Assembly (NCBI GenBank): GCA_003224085.1
Contig: QHYK01000112.1
Span: 1 to 48,768 of the forward strand
DNA: 48,768 nucleotides
Direction of reading: 5' to 3'
DNA from: Acidobacteriota bacterium
GTDB lineage: Bacteria; Acidobacteriota; Terriglobia; Acidiferrales; UBA7541
The position numbers and the translations under genes are program-made. Shown in pieces: positions 1-8,092 of the stretch (its first letter is position 1; each line of letters begins with the position of its first letter). The notes under the pieces were generated by a model that was given only the letters and a program-made list of their open reading frames with translations, was not told where the DNA came from and did no database searches.

Positions 1-433
1 TCAGCGGACGCGCATCGCGGCCGAAAAAACCGCTGCCAAAGAAGCGCACGCGTGACCGCAGCGCCGTAATGTTTGGAGTGGTTAGCACGAAAACGCCACC
101 GGGTTTGAGAATTCGGCTGACCTCACGCAAAAACGAATAATGATTCTCAAGGTGCTCAATCCCTTCGGTGGAGATCACCGCATCGAAACTCTGTTCGGGC
201 CAGGGAAGCCCGGCGTCCAAATTTACTTTCCGAAACGCGGCTCCGAGATGCAGCGCCGCTTCGGCATCAATGTCCGCACCAATCGCCTCAAAGCCGCGCT
301 CCCTGAGAGCAAGCGTGAGAGAGGCTGAGCCCCCGCACGGCGCGTCCAGAATACGCGCCCTCGAAGGCAGCCCAAGCGTGAGGAGGTAATTCAAAACAGC
401 TTGCTGAATCACAGTAAGGTTCGACAAGTTCAA
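1..433 (-). CDS. Class I SAM-dependent methyltransferase, partial (C-terminus off the left edge)
   Basis: Read on the minus strand from a TTG codon at 433 the frame stays open to the window edge, giving about 144 residues. It carries a glycine-rich SAM-binding motif I (ILDAPCGGS), a following acidic stretch (GADID) and the post-motif 'LKPGGVFVLTTPN' typical of Methyltransf_11-type enzymes. The TTG overlaps the TGA of the upstream glycosyltransferase by three bases, so the genes are translationally coupled and belong to the same surface-polysaccharide operon; a sugar or lipid-linked glycan is a likely substrate, but this is inferred from context only. GTG codons a little further in are alternative starts. 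The C-terminal part of the protein is missing from the window. Confidence 0.72.
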   Translation of the reverse strand, partial: MNLSNLTVIQQAVLNYLLTLGLPSRARILDAPCGGSASLTLALRERGFEAIGADIDAEAALHLGAAFRKVNLDAGLPWPEQSFDAVISTEGIEHLENHYSFLREVSRILKPGGVFVLTTPNITALRSRVRFFGSGFFGRDARPL

Positions 434-1521
434 CTTTTACACCGCTTTTCGAAGACGTCCTCGTAGACCTGGATGGTGCCGTCGACCATGCGGGCGGCCG
501 AAAAGCGTTCCTGCACTTCGCGGCGGCCGGCTTCGCCGAGTTTCTTTCGAAGGCTCGCGTCCGTCATCACTCGCAACATGGCAGATGCGAACTCCTTTCC
601 GTCCGGCTGAACGACTAGCGCTGTTCGCTCGTGCTCTACGACTTCCGCCAACGCTCCGCGATTTGTCGAGACTGAAGGCAGCCCCGCCGCCATTGCCGAT
701 TGCAGCGCCGTGCCGAGGCCTTCGAATTCGGAAGGAAAAACGAAAGCGTCGAGCGCGTCGTACACTCCAGAGACATCATTCACGAATCCGGGAAAGAGCA
801 CGGCTTCCGATTGGCCAAGTTTATTCGTAAGCGCCGCCAATTCGCCGCTACATTCGCCGTCGCCTGCGAGCAAGAGCCGCGCCTCGTGGTGAGATTTTCT
901 GACTGCCGCAAGCGCTTCGATCAAATGCCGCTGCCCTTTTTCGGGCACAAAGACGCTGACACAGCCGAATAAGAACTCCCCATCCTTGACGCCCCAATGG
1001 CTTCGTGCGCTACTTTTTCGTTCTGGTGAAGGCAGAGGCGGAATTTCCACTCCTTCATTCACGACGGAAATCCGCTCCGGCGCGATACCGCAATCGATCA
1101 GGCTTTGCGCGACATTCCTGCTGTTGGCTATAAACCGTTCAACTGATGCGTATCGAGCGCGCGAAACCCAGCCCCTTCTCAGCGGAAAGCCAATTCTGCG
1201 CGAGAGTAGCAGCGGTAGCTTTTTGTGCGCACCGGCCAGCCATGCTGCTGTCAGCGCGTGAGGCTCGTTGAGATGCACGAGGTCAAAGCGATTTCCTGCG
1301 AGCAAGCCGCCGATCGCCGCGGCCGCCCAAGCGAGCAAGCCCAACCGCGGTACATCGTGCACCGTAATTCGAGCTTGCATGCTGCGCACTTCTAACGGCG
1401 AATCGCGCGCCGCTACGAGCTCGACTTGCAGCCCGCGCTCGCGCAAGCCACGCAGCGTCAACAGAGCCTGGCTCTGGCCGCCGCGCCACTCGCGTTCCAG
1501 GTCCACGTAGAGCACTCTCAT
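430..1521 (-). CDS. GT4-family (GT-B fold) glycosyltransferase
   Basis: This 363-residue protein has the two-Rossmann GT-B layout: an N-terminal acceptor half beginning MRVLYVDLEREWRGGQ with a glycine-rich loop, and a C-terminal donor half with 'VSVFVPEKGQRHLIEAL' (about 188-204) and the E-x7-E signature in PSEFEGLGTALQSAMA (263-278). Such retaining enzymes transfer a hexose or aminosugar from a nucleotide donor to a growing lipid-linked glycan at the cytoplasmic face of the inner membrane. It starts inside the stop of the GT2 gene (ATGA overlap at 1518-1521) and ends in overlap with the methyltransferase, so it is part of a tight operon. Length is normal for the family; the sugar and linkage cannot be told from sequence. 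Confidence 0.85.
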   Translation of the reverse strand: MRVLYVDLEREWRGGQSQALLTLRGLRERGLQVELVAARDSPLEVRSMQARITVHDVPRLGLLAWAAAAIGGLLAGNRFDLVHLNEPHALTAAWLAGAHKKLPLLLSRRIGFPLRRGWVSRARYASVERFIANSRNVAQSLIDCGIAPERISVVNEGVEIPPLPSPERKSSARSHWGVKDGEFLFGCVSVFVPEKGQRHLIEALAAVRKSHHEARLLLAGDGECSGELAALTNKLGQSEAVLFPGFVNDVSGVYDALDAFVFPSEFEGLGTALQSAMAAGLPSVSTNRGALAEVVEHERTALVVQPDGKEFASAMLRVMTDASLRKKLGEAGRREVQERFSAARMVDGTIQVYEDVFEKRCKS

Positions 1522-2294
1522 AAGGTTTTCATTGCGGGACTACACTGCTCCGCATCGATGAGTTTCCCCAGTTTCTTGAATTTCAGCCACACGCCGCGAG
1601 CCGCCATCCGTGAAATCAACCAGCCGCGATTACCATCAAGAAAGCCGCCTCGCAAAACAAAACTGTTAAACCATGTCCAAGGAGTTGCCACCCACATCGC
1701 GGCGCGCCAGCCCCGTTTACCCGCATCGAACATTTGCCGGGCCGCAAGCGTCGTATAGCGTTCCACTTTGTCCTGGTGTTCCGCGAACGAGTTCATCGTG
1801 TAATGAAGCAGATCGCCGCGCAACCGCCCGGGCCGACCTTCGAACTTCAAAACTTCGTGGATAATTCCCGCGAATCGCGCCGAATCGCGCCGGTACAGCC
1901 GCCGCTGATAGTCGGGATACCATCCGCAATGCTTGATCCACGCGCCCAGATACCAAGCCCGGCGCGCCATTTCGTAAACGGAAAATTCCGGTTCTTGCTG
2001 TTTCCATTTCAGTAGCGACGCCCGAAGCTCGGGGCCCAGCTCTTCATCTGCCGCCAGGACAAAGACCCATTGGTTTGTCGCGCAAGAGGCCGCGAAATTC
2101 CATTGTTCTTCGTAGCTCGTCCAAGCGCGCTCAAAAACCTCCGCGCCATGTTCTCGCGCAATCTCTCGCGTGCGATCCTTGCTTCCGCAATCCACCACCA
2201 CAATTTCATCCACCACGCCCCGAACCGATGCAAGGGCGCGCGGCAAATTCCGTTCTTCATTCAAGGTGATGGTGCAGACGGAGAAAGGGGGCAT
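1518..2294 (-). CDS. GT2-family glycosyltransferase (WaaE/KdtX-like)
   Basis: A 258-residue GT-A enzyme: it opens with FSVCTITLNEERNLPRAL, has VVDCGSKDRT (33-42) for nucleotide binding, and a metal-site region reading LAADEEL (80-86) where the relatives of this subfamily usually have LDADE, so the first aspartate is replaced by alanine while the second is kept. The 'GWYPDYQRRLYRR' and 'HEVLKFEG' stretches match the lipopolysaccharide core glucosyl/heptosyl-transferase WaaE-KdtX group. It probably adds a sugar to a cell-surface glycan. It overlaps the next gene by four bases (ATGA). A gap of 100 bp separates it from the acetyltransferase upstream, in which I see no gene. Confidence 0.82.
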   Translation of the reverse strand: MPPFSVCTITLNEERNLPRALASVRGVVDEIVVVDCGSKDRTREIAREHGAEVFERAWTSYEEQWNFAASCATNQWVFVLAADEELGPELRASLLKWKQQEPEFSVYEMARRAWYLGAWIKHCGWYPDYQRRLYRRDSARFAGIIHEVLKFEGRPGRLRGDLLHYTMNSFAEHQDKVERYTTLAARQMFDAGKRGWRAAMWVATPWTWFNSFVLRGGFLDGNRGWLISRMAARGVWLKFKKLGKLIDAEQCSPAMKTL

Positions 2295-2394
2295 CAGGCT
2301 CCCGCAAACAGCGGATTCAGCGGTAGTATCTCACAACGGCGAGAAACGAAATCACCTAAGCCAGAGTTCAGGTGGTCAACAACAAGCCACTACC

Positions 2395-2892
2395 TCATGT
2401 AGAAACGCGTTTGGTATCCCTGAGAAAACGGAGGACGCGCGCGGGATTTCCTGCCACAATCACGTTGGCAGGAACATCCCTGGTCACCACGCTCCCGGCG
2501 CCCACGATGGAGTTCTCGCCGATGGCCACGTTGCTCAGGATGGTTGCTCCCGAACCAATCGAAGCGCCCTTTTTCACCACGGTCTTTTCCACTTTCCAGT
2601 CCGCCTCGGTCTTGAGTTCACCCGTTGTCGTGGTGGCGCGCGGATAAAGATCGTTGATGAACATCACGCCATGGCCGATAAAAACGTTGTCCTCGATTTC
2701 CACTCCCTCGCAAATAAAAGTGTGGCTGGAAATCTTGCAGCACCGTCCGATTCGCGCGTTTTTCTGAATTTCCACGAACGCGCCGATTTTGGTTTCATCC
2801 CCGATTTCACAGCCGTATAGATTGATGAATTTCGAGAGCTTTACGCCCTTGCCTAGCCTGACGTCTGGCGCGATGCATTGAAATGCGCTCAA
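2395..2892 (-). CDS. Hexapeptide-repeat sugar N-acetyltransferase (WbpD/WlbB-like)
   Basis: The 165 residues are almost entirely imperfect hexapeptide repeats ([LIV]-G-x4: VRLGKG, CEIGDE, TKIGAF, ARIGRC, VFIGHG, ASIGSG, VAIGEN, SIVGAG), the signature of a left-handed beta-helix acyltransferase, ending in 'VIVAGNPARVLRFL', the usual C-terminal cap. Size and motifs fit trimeric UDP-2-acetamido-3-amino-2,3-dideoxyglucuronate N-acetyltransferases. Its start overlaps the stop of the Gfo/Idh dehydrogenase by four bases; dehydrogenase plus N-acetyltransferase is the pairing seen in WbpB-WbpD and WlbA-WlbB, which build diacetamido-uronic acids for O-antigen. The expected aminotransferase is not in the window, so the pathway assignment stays tentative. 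Confidence 0.83.
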   Translation of the reverse strand: MSAFQCIAPDVRLGKGVKLSKFINLYGCEIGDETKIGAFVEIQKNARIGRCCKISSHTFICEGVEIEDNVFIGHGVMFINDLYPRATTTTGELKTEADWKVEKTVVKKGASIGSGATILSNVAIGENSIVGAGSVVTRDVPANVIVAGNPARVLRFLRDTKRVST

Positions 2893-3890
2893 AATGCCAC
2901 CGCTTCTCCGCGGTTGCGAATGGATTTGTCCGCGGCTTCGAGAATCCTCACAATCCGCAATCCATTGAGGCCATCGTTAAAAGGAGTCCTGTTCTCCAGG
3001 ATACATTGCAAAAAGTAGGCGGTTTCTTCGGTCAGCGCCTCGACCTGCTCGACCTGCGGCGACCACATGTCGCCCGACCGGTAACTCACCAAAAGTTTAT
3101 GAAGTCCTTGTCCGTCGGAAAGGCTCACGCCTTTATCGTACACTTTGACTTTTTCGTTGGGCTCCAGGTCATTCCACACCAGCATCTTTTTTTCGCCGCC
3201 AATCAAGGTGGTCCGCACCTTTACGGGGGAAAGCCAATTCACGTTAATGTGCGCAATGACCCGGTCCGGGAAGTAGATCGATAGGAACGCAATGTCCGGC
3301 ACTTCATTCAAATGCTTTTCGGCGGCGGCAACAACGCCTTCCGGTTTCTCGCGGATGATGTAATCCATGATGGAGAGGTCGTGCGGCGCCAGGTCCCAGA
3401 TCACGCTGACGTCATGCTGAAAAAGTCCCAGGTTCACGCGCAGCGCATCGTAATAAAAGAGCCTTCCCAGGGCGCCTTCGTCAACCAACTGGCGAATTTT
3501 CCTGACCGCTCCGGTGAATAGAAAAGTGTGATCCACCATGATCTTCAGATTCCTGCGGTCGGCCAGCTCAATCAACTCTTCCGCCTGCGCGGAGTTGCAG
3601 GTAAACGGCTTTTCGACAAAAACGTGTTTGCCGTTTTCAAGCGCTCTTTTGGCCAGTGAATGATGCGAAGCCACCGGAGTAATCACGCACACTACGTCTA
3701 TCTTCGTTGAAGTAAGAATCTCGTTCTCGTCGGTGGTGAACGGAATCGCAGGATAAGCCTTTCGAAGGCGATCGCCCGCTTGCCGGCTCTTGTCGCAGAC
3801 CAGAACAACCTCAGATTGTTCCTGGGCGTGAAAATTCCTGACGAGGTTCGGCCCCCAATAACCGTATCCGAGGACGCCGACGCGAATCAT
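2889..3890 (-). CDS. Gfo/Idh/MocA oxidoreductase, UDP-aminosugar dehydrogenase type (WbpB/WlbA-like)
   Basis: The 333-residue protein has an N-terminal Rossmann fold with GVLGYGYWGPN (5-15), the EKP catalytic-lysine motif of the family (93-95, in HVFVEKPF), and the C-terminal alpha/beta domain with 'WDLAPHDLS' (165-173) contributing the general-base histidine. NAD(H)-dependent sugar or nucleotide-sugar oxidation in the cytoplasm is expected. Overlap with the acetyltransferase gene supports a role in making a 3-amino-3-deoxy-uronic acid precursor for surface glycan. It is the first gene of the visible minus-strand operon; the 120 bp before it contain no other gene. Substrate assignment is inferred from the neighbour, not from diagnostic residues. 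Confidence 0.85.
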   Translation of the reverse strand: MIRVGVLGYGYWGPNLVRNFHAQEQSEVVLVCDKSRQAGDRLRKAYPAIPFTTDENEILTSTKIDVVCVITPVASHHSLAKRALENGKHVFVEKPFTCNSAQAEELIELADRRNLKIMVDHTFLFTGAVRKIRQLVDEGALGRLFYYDALRVNLGLFQHDVSVIWDLAPHDLSIMDYIIREKPEGVVAAAEKHLNEVPDIAFLSIYFPDRVIAHINVNWLSPVKVRTTLIGGEKKMLVWNDLEPNEKVKVYDKGVSLSDGQGLHKLLVSYRSGDMWSPQVEQVEALTEETAYFLQCILENRTPFNDGLNGLRIVRILEAADKSIRNRGEAVAF

Positions 3891-4010
3891 GATTTCCCTG
3901 CGGGTTGTGGAACCATTTTTCCCGGCGGCATTTGCGAAGACAACATTTTATCCGCGCTTCCCCCAGCGGCCAATTCCCTTGTCCAATCCAAGTCGCAGTG
4001 CAATGTGTAT

Positions 4011-4544
4011 CTATTTTGCCTGGAAGCTGACGCGAATCAAACTGTTGCCGACGCGGAATTCAGCCCCGTCAGTGAGCATGGCGGCGCGCACGCGCTCCTC
4101 TTCATAAAATGTCCCGTTGGTGGAATCCATGTCTTTCAGATTGATGTACGTGTCGCGTACTTCCAGCAAGCAGTGATGCCGGGAGATTTCCGGGTCGTTC
4201 AAAGCAACGTCCGCCCCTTTGCGCCCTAGCACCACGCGCGGCTTGCCGAGGGTGTGACTCTGTCCTTTCGAGGGACCGGAGAGAATGCTGAGGACAACCT
4301 TCTTGTTGGCGGGGAGCTTCAGCCCGGGATCGGGCGGAGGGAGGTTCAAATTTGAGCTGGTGGCGGTGGCGCGGGCGAAAGAGGGAAGCGGCGTCATCGC
4401 TACGGTGGCGTCGGTGCGCCGCTTAATCTCGACGATTGTTGTTTTCCCGCATTTCGAGCACTTGAACTGCACTTTCGTGTGCCCGCCAAATTCCATGTCT
4501 TTGAGTAGATGTTCGGCACCGCAATGAATACAAGCTGTCTTCAT
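4011..4544 (-). CDS. Zinc-ribbon plus FHA domain protein
   Basis: The 177-residue protein has a short N-terminal zinc ribbon (Cys5, Cys8, Cys29, Cys32; CIHC...CSKC, MJ0042-like), a proline/serine-rich linker of about 40 residues, and a C-terminal forkhead-associated domain at about 82-175. The FHA phosphothreonine-binding positions are present: GR at 107-108, SRHH at 121-124 and STNGT at 141-145. FHA domains read Ser/Thr phosphorylation, so it is likely a target or adaptor of an unlinked Hanks-type kinase; no kinase or phosphatase lies nearby. It is monocistronic and divergent from the membrane TPR gene at 4698, with about 150 bp of shared upstream DNA. Confidence 0.85.
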   Translation of the reverse strand: MKTACIHCGAEHLLKDMEFGGHTKVQFKCSKCGKTTIVEIKRRTDATVAMTPLPSFARATATSSNLNLPPPDPGLKLPANKKVVLSILSGPSKGQSHTLGKPRVVLGRKGADVALNDPEISRHHCLLEVRDTYINLKDMDSTNGTFYEEERVRAAMLTDGAEFRVGNSLIRVSFQAK

Positions 4545-4697
4545 AGCTCCAAACTAGCACCGTTCGAAGAATCGGAGCGACTACCTCACGGCTTTCTGTC
4601 GGAAAAGTAATCCGAGCCATGGTCGATGACCGCATGGGCCGTGCACTGCGGTCTTGTGTTACGATGACATGTTCCAGGCCATTCGGGAGAGCGTCTC

Positions 4698-5420
4698 TTG
4701 GCAGAGCACATTTCGCGCAAAGAGCTAAAACAGGACAAAATCAAGGAAACCATCGAGCATGGCGCCGAGGCGGTCATTTCGCACGGTCAGTTCGCAAGCA
4801 TCGTCGTCGCCATAGCGCTGGTCCTCGCCATCGGCTACGGGGGGTGGCACTTCTACATTGATCGCCAGACCGCTCAAGCCGCCATCGGACTCGGCGAGGC
4901 GACGAAGGCTTATCAGGGCCGCATCGGCACTTCGCCCAATCCCGCGGATTCGAGCGTTCCTACGTACCCCGATGAAAAGGCGCGGGCCCAAGATGCCTGG
5001 AGCAAGTTTTTGAAGGTCGCCAATTCTTATCCGTCGACGAATCCCGGCAAGCTTGCGCGCTACTATGCTGCACTTTGCTTGGAAGACTTGGACCGCCAGA
5101 ACCAGGCTCTGGAAGAGTTGAAGAAGATCAGCAGCAGCAGCGACAAGGAACTTGCCTCCATGGCTCAATACCAAATGGCCATCATTGACGTGCGCACCGG
5201 CAAGAACGACGACGGGATAAAACTGCTTCGGGCTCTTGCGGATAAGCCGAGCGCGCTGGTTCCGCGTCCCCTCGTGCTTCTGGAGCTTGCCGGCGCTCTC
5301 CGCGCCTCCAATCCAAAGGAAGCAACGAGCATCTATCAACAAATTAAGAAAGAATTCCCGGACACGAATATTTCCGAGCAGGCCGACCGCGGCTTGGATT
5401 CGATTTCGCCGAAATCCTGA
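4698..5420 (+). CDS. Single-pass membrane TPR protein (YfgM/TPR_21-like)
   Basis: The start is a TTG at 4698 preceded by GGGAGA at a seven-base distance; no ATG in this frame offers a better ribosome site. The 240-residue product has a charged cytoplasmic N-terminus (about 30 residues), one membrane helix at about 32-53, and a helical repeat region (about 85-235) with TPR-like features such as 'ARYYAALCLEDLDRQNQALEELKKI' split over helices. This is the layout of the E. coli YfgM family, ancillary proteins of the secretion/outer-membrane chaperone network, and of related TPR_21 proteins. The role here is unknown. The dNTPase gene begins 37 bp downstream on the same strand, so they may be cotranscribed. 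Confidence 0.7.
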   Translation: MAEHISRKELKQDKIKETIEHGAEAVISHGQFASIVVAIALVLAIGYGGWHFYIDRQTAQAAIGLGEATKAYQGRIGTSPNPADSSVPTYPDEKARAQDAWSKFLKVANSYPSTNPGKLARYYAALCLEDLDRQNQALEELKKISSSSDKELASMAQYQMAIIDVRTGKNDDGIKLLRALADKPSALVPRPLVLLELAGALRASNPKEATSIYQQIKKEFPDTNISEQADRGLDSISPKS

Positions 5421-5457
5421 TCCTCGCGGCGGATGGATCCCGCGTTCGCGGAACGAG

Positions 5458-6600
5458 ATGGAGCGAACCATCGCAGCTCTTCCCCCCTCGGCCCCTTGGG
5501 CCATGCGCGCGGAAGAAACTCGCGGCCGCCGTTTTCCGGAACCTGCTCATCCTTACCGCAGTGAATATGCCCGCGACCGCGACCGCATCATTCATTCCCG
5601 GGCTTTTCGCCGGCTCGAGGCGAAAACGCAGGTCTTCACAACTCGCTATTCCGATCATTTTCGTAACCGTCTGACGCATACCCTGGAAGTGGCGCAGATT
5701 GCCCGCACCGTGGCGGGCGCGCTGGGACTAAACACGGAACTGGCCGAAGCGCTCGCTCTGGTTCACGACATTGGCCATCCGCCGTTCGGACATGCGGGGG
5801 AACGCAGGCTCGACGAATTGATGCGCGCCCATGGCGGCTACTTCAATCACAATTTGCATGCCCTGCGCATCGTCGAGCATTTTGAGCAGCGCTACCTGGA
5901 TTTTCCCGGCCTCAATCTTACGTTTGAAGTGCGCGAAGGCATCATCAAGCATTCGCGGGATTACTCCGCGGCGGAGTTTCCGGAGCTCCGCGAATATCTG
6001 CTCGATTTGCGTCCGCCGCTCGAAGCGCAGCTGATTGATTGGGTGGACGAAATTGCGTACAACACGGCGGACATTGACGACGCGCTGGAAGCGTCGCTGC
6101 TCGATCTGCGCCTTTTGTGCCGGGAAGTTTCATTTTTCGGGGAAGCCTACGCGCCGGTGGATTCAGCGCATCCGAAAGCGCGTGAAAAATTGAAATTTAA
6201 CGAGGCGCTCCGGCACGTTTTGGATTTGCTGGCCACCGATCTCATCGTGGCCACGCAGCAGCGCGCGCTGGCATCTGGTGTTTCTTCGACCGAGGAGCTT
6301 CGCCGCGTCCCGAGACGGCTTGCCGGATTCAGCCAAAGTGCTGCGGAGCAAAATGCGGCGCTAAAGCGATTCCTGTTCGCTCACATTTACAATCACCCGG
6401 CGATCACCGAAGACCGCGACCGCTCCGTGAAATGCCTCGAAGAACTTTTTGCGTACTACCTCGCAAAGCCGGGCTCGATGCCCGCTTCTTATGAAGAATT
6501 CGCGCAGACAGAAGCGCGCCACGTCATCGTTTGCGATTACATCGCGGGAATGACCGATCAATTCTTGCTGCGCCAGCATCGCGAGCATTTCGGAGCATGA
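5458..6600 (+). CDS. dgt: Deoxyguanosinetriphosphate triphosphohydrolase-like HD protein (dNTPase)
   Basis: The 380-residue protein from ATG 5458 matches the dGTPase-like family: SRAFRRLEAKTQV (47-59), TRYSDHFRNRLTHTLEVAQIA split across the first metal histidine (His74), the HD pair His103-Asp104 in LVHDIGHPPFGHAGE, and a later YNTADIDDA helix supplying the second metal-site aspartate. It hydrolyses dNTPs to deoxynucleosides and triphosphate in the cytoplasm, balancing dNTP pools. The frame is open further upstream to 5236, but that extension overlaps the previous gene and looks like its shadow, so the internal ATG is preferred. The length is that of the short 'type 2' enzymes rather than of the ~500-residue E. 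coli Dgt. Confidence 0.88.
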   Translation: MERTIAALPPSAPWAMRAEETRGRRFPEPAHPYRSEYARDRDRIIHSRAFRRLEAKTQVFTTRYSDHFRNRLTHTLEVAQIARTVAGALGLNTELAEALALVHDIGHPPFGHAGERRLDELMRAHGGYFNHNLHALRIVEHFEQRYLDFPGLNLTFEVREGIIKHSRDYSAAEFPELREYLLDLRPPLEAQLIDWVDEIAYNTADIDDALEASLLDLRLLCREVSFFGEAYAPVDSAHPKAREKLKFNEALRHVLDLLATDLIVATQQRALASGVSSTEELRRVPRRLAGFSQSAAEQNAALKRFLFAHIYNHPAITEDRDRSVKCLEELFAYYLAKPGSMPASYEEFAQTEARHVIVCDYIAGMTDQFLLRQHREHFGA

Positions 6601-6718
6601 GGGGCTGCGGCGGGCACCCGGCCGTTTGACCAGGGTGAATTGACCGGGCCCCGGCGTTGCAAGTAGGATGGGCCGAAATTACCTGATTCCAGAAAATGTG
6701 CTGAAGCAAGGAGCGCTC

Positions 6719-7318
6719 GTGTACTGTTCCAAGTGCGGTGCCCTGATGGCGGACGGAACGGTATTCTGTTCGGCTTGCGGACAAGCATTCTCAACTGCCG
6801 TTTCGCCCGCGCGTCCAGTGAATGCGCAAGTAGTTGCCGCCGCTCCGCGCGTGGAATATGGCGGGTTCTGGCTGCGCTTTCTGGCCTACCTAATCGATGG
6901 CGCGGTAATCACGCTTGGCATTTTCGTTGTCGGGATTCCATTGGTTTTTCTAACGGGCCTCGGAACTTTCTTGAGCGAGATTCACCCGGATGAAGATTTC
7001 AACGACGCCGGATTTTGGTTGATCATGGGCGTGATCTTTTTGTTCGTTGCGGTCAGCTTGGCGGTCACCTGGCTCTATCACGCGTTGATGGAAAGCTCCG
7101 AGTGGCAAGCGACCGTCGGAAAGAGGATTCTGGAGCTCGTGGTGACGGACATGGCAGGCCGTCGCGTGAGCTTTTGGCGCGCCACAGGGAGACACTTTGC
7201 CAAGATTGTCTCGAACATGATTTACCCCTTCGGCCATATCTTGGCCGGCTTCACGGCACAAAAGCAGGCGCTGCACGACATGATCGCGGGCTGCTTGATC
7301 CTGCGCCGAACTCCCTAA
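6719..7318 (+). CDS. RDD-family membrane protein with N-terminal zinc ribbon
   Basis: I place the start at GTG 6719 because AAGGAG sits six bases before it and the protein then begins directly with the zinc ribbon (Cys3, Cys6, Cys17, Cys20); an in-frame ATG at 6668 would add 17 residues without a ribosome site. After a linker the RDD domain begins at about residue 47: 'YGGFWLRFLAYLIDGAVI' contains the family's R...D pair in the first membrane helix, followed by two further membrane segments (about 98-120 and a weaker one near 165-185). The family is implicated in transport or membrane stress but has no settled function. The gene stands alone, 68-118 bp after the dNTPase. Confidence 0.8.
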   Translation: MYCSKCGALMADGTVFCSACGQAFSTAVSPARPVNAQVVAAAPRVEYGGFWLRFLAYLIDGAVITLGIFVVGIPLVFLTGLGTFLSEIHPDEDFNDAGFWLIMGVIFLFVAVSLAVTWLYHALMESSEWQATVGKRILELVVTDMAGRRVSFWRATGRHFAKIVSNMIYPFGHILAGFTAQKQALHDMIAGCLILRRTP

Positions 7319-7388
7319 CCCAATAGACTTTAGAAATCCAGCTTCGCCGAAGCCCGATTTTGTTCTCTCGACAAGCTATCTAAGAGAC

Positions 7389-7447
7389 CGTCATTTCGAC
7401 CGCAGGGACGGACCCTTTAGGCCGTCCCGAAGGGAGAAAACCCTCTT
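7389..7447 (+). repeat. Hairpin-bearing element of the 'GTCATTTCGACC...GAGAAA' type
   Basis: The stretch starts GTCATTTCGACCG, contains a stem GGGACGG (7405-7411) pairing with CCGTCCC (7422-7428) around a 10-base loop, and continues GAAGGGAGAAAACC. This pattern, a conserved left arm, a variable hairpin and a conserved GAGAAA right arm, resembles dispersed intergenic repeats seen in Acidobacteriota and Bacteroidota genomes. Only one copy lies in this window, so its repeat status is from recollection of the pattern rather than shown here. It lies between the convergent RDD gene and the barrel gene and could also act as a terminator. Confidence 0.4.
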
Positions 7448-7498
7448 CAACTCCGGAATCCAGATTTAGATTTCCCCGAAGCTCCGGCCTTTCACTCC

Positions 7499-8092
7499 TC
7501 AGAAGCGCAGGAACGGCCCAAACGCCAGGCGCACGTTGTGGTGAGGGTTGCCCGTGTAATAGATCTCGTCGCCTGCCTCAAGCCGCAGTCCAACCGGACC
7601 AAGGTGACCCTCGACTCCCAACGCCGCATAAAACACGCCGCTGACATTGTTGGCGCGAAGATTTTGCACGGAAGTCGCAAACTGGCCGAAGCTGGCCGGT
7701 TTCGGATTCAATTGGAAATTGAGGAAGCCGCCCTTGAGTGCGAGGAATGGCCGGATCGACCCATGGCCACTGATGAATTTCGGGCCAACAAGTCCGTGCA
7801 GGACTTTCAGGTTGCTGTTCGCCACGGTTACGCCCCCGCAAGACGGACTTAGGCAATGCTCAACGAATCCCTGATCGAAGTCGTAGTTGATTTCTCCCTC
7901 GATCATCACATGGGGAAACAACTTGTAGCCTACACGCCCGCCAAGTCCCGCCATATTCGTGGCTGTCTGCTCGATACGGAAATAATCGCCGTAGGCGCCC
8001 ACTTGATATTGATCCTGCGCCTTAGCCAGCGGCACGAGCCAACCTGCCCCTGCCAAGAATACCAAGAACAAGAGTAGAGCAATGCGTTTCAT
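7499..8092 (-). CDS. Small outer-membrane beta-barrel protein, exported
   Basis: The 197-residue product begins with a clear signal peptide (MKRIALLLFLVFLAGAGWLVPLAKAQ, split at about residue 26). The mature part alternates polar and aromatic or hydrophobic residues, with 'GGRVGYKLFPHVMIEGEINYDF' and 'PFLALKGGFLNF' as typical strand-turn-strand units and a terminal aromatic residue (...FGPFLRF) as required for BAM-dependent assembly. It matches the eight-stranded OprF-N/OmpA-like barrel size. The ligand or role is unknown. A GGAGAT run lies just before the ATG. It is monocistronic, convergent with the RDD gene. Confidence 0.75.
   Translation of the reverse strand: MKRIALLLFLVFLAGAGWLVPLAKAQDQYQVGAYGDYFRIEQTATNMAGLGGRVGYKLFPHVMIEGEINYDFDQGFVEHCLSPSCGGVTVANSNLKVLHGLVGPKFISGHGSIRPFLALKGGFLNFQLNPKPASFGQFATSVQNLRANNVSGVFYAALGVEGHLGPVGLRLEAGDEIYYTGNPHHNVRLAFGPFLRF

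Noticed and set aside
5236-5457. 74-residue N-terminal extension of the dNTPase frame
   Set aside because: It overlaps the membrane TPR gene in another frame and has no counterpart in the dNTPase family; the ATG at 5458 fits the family start.
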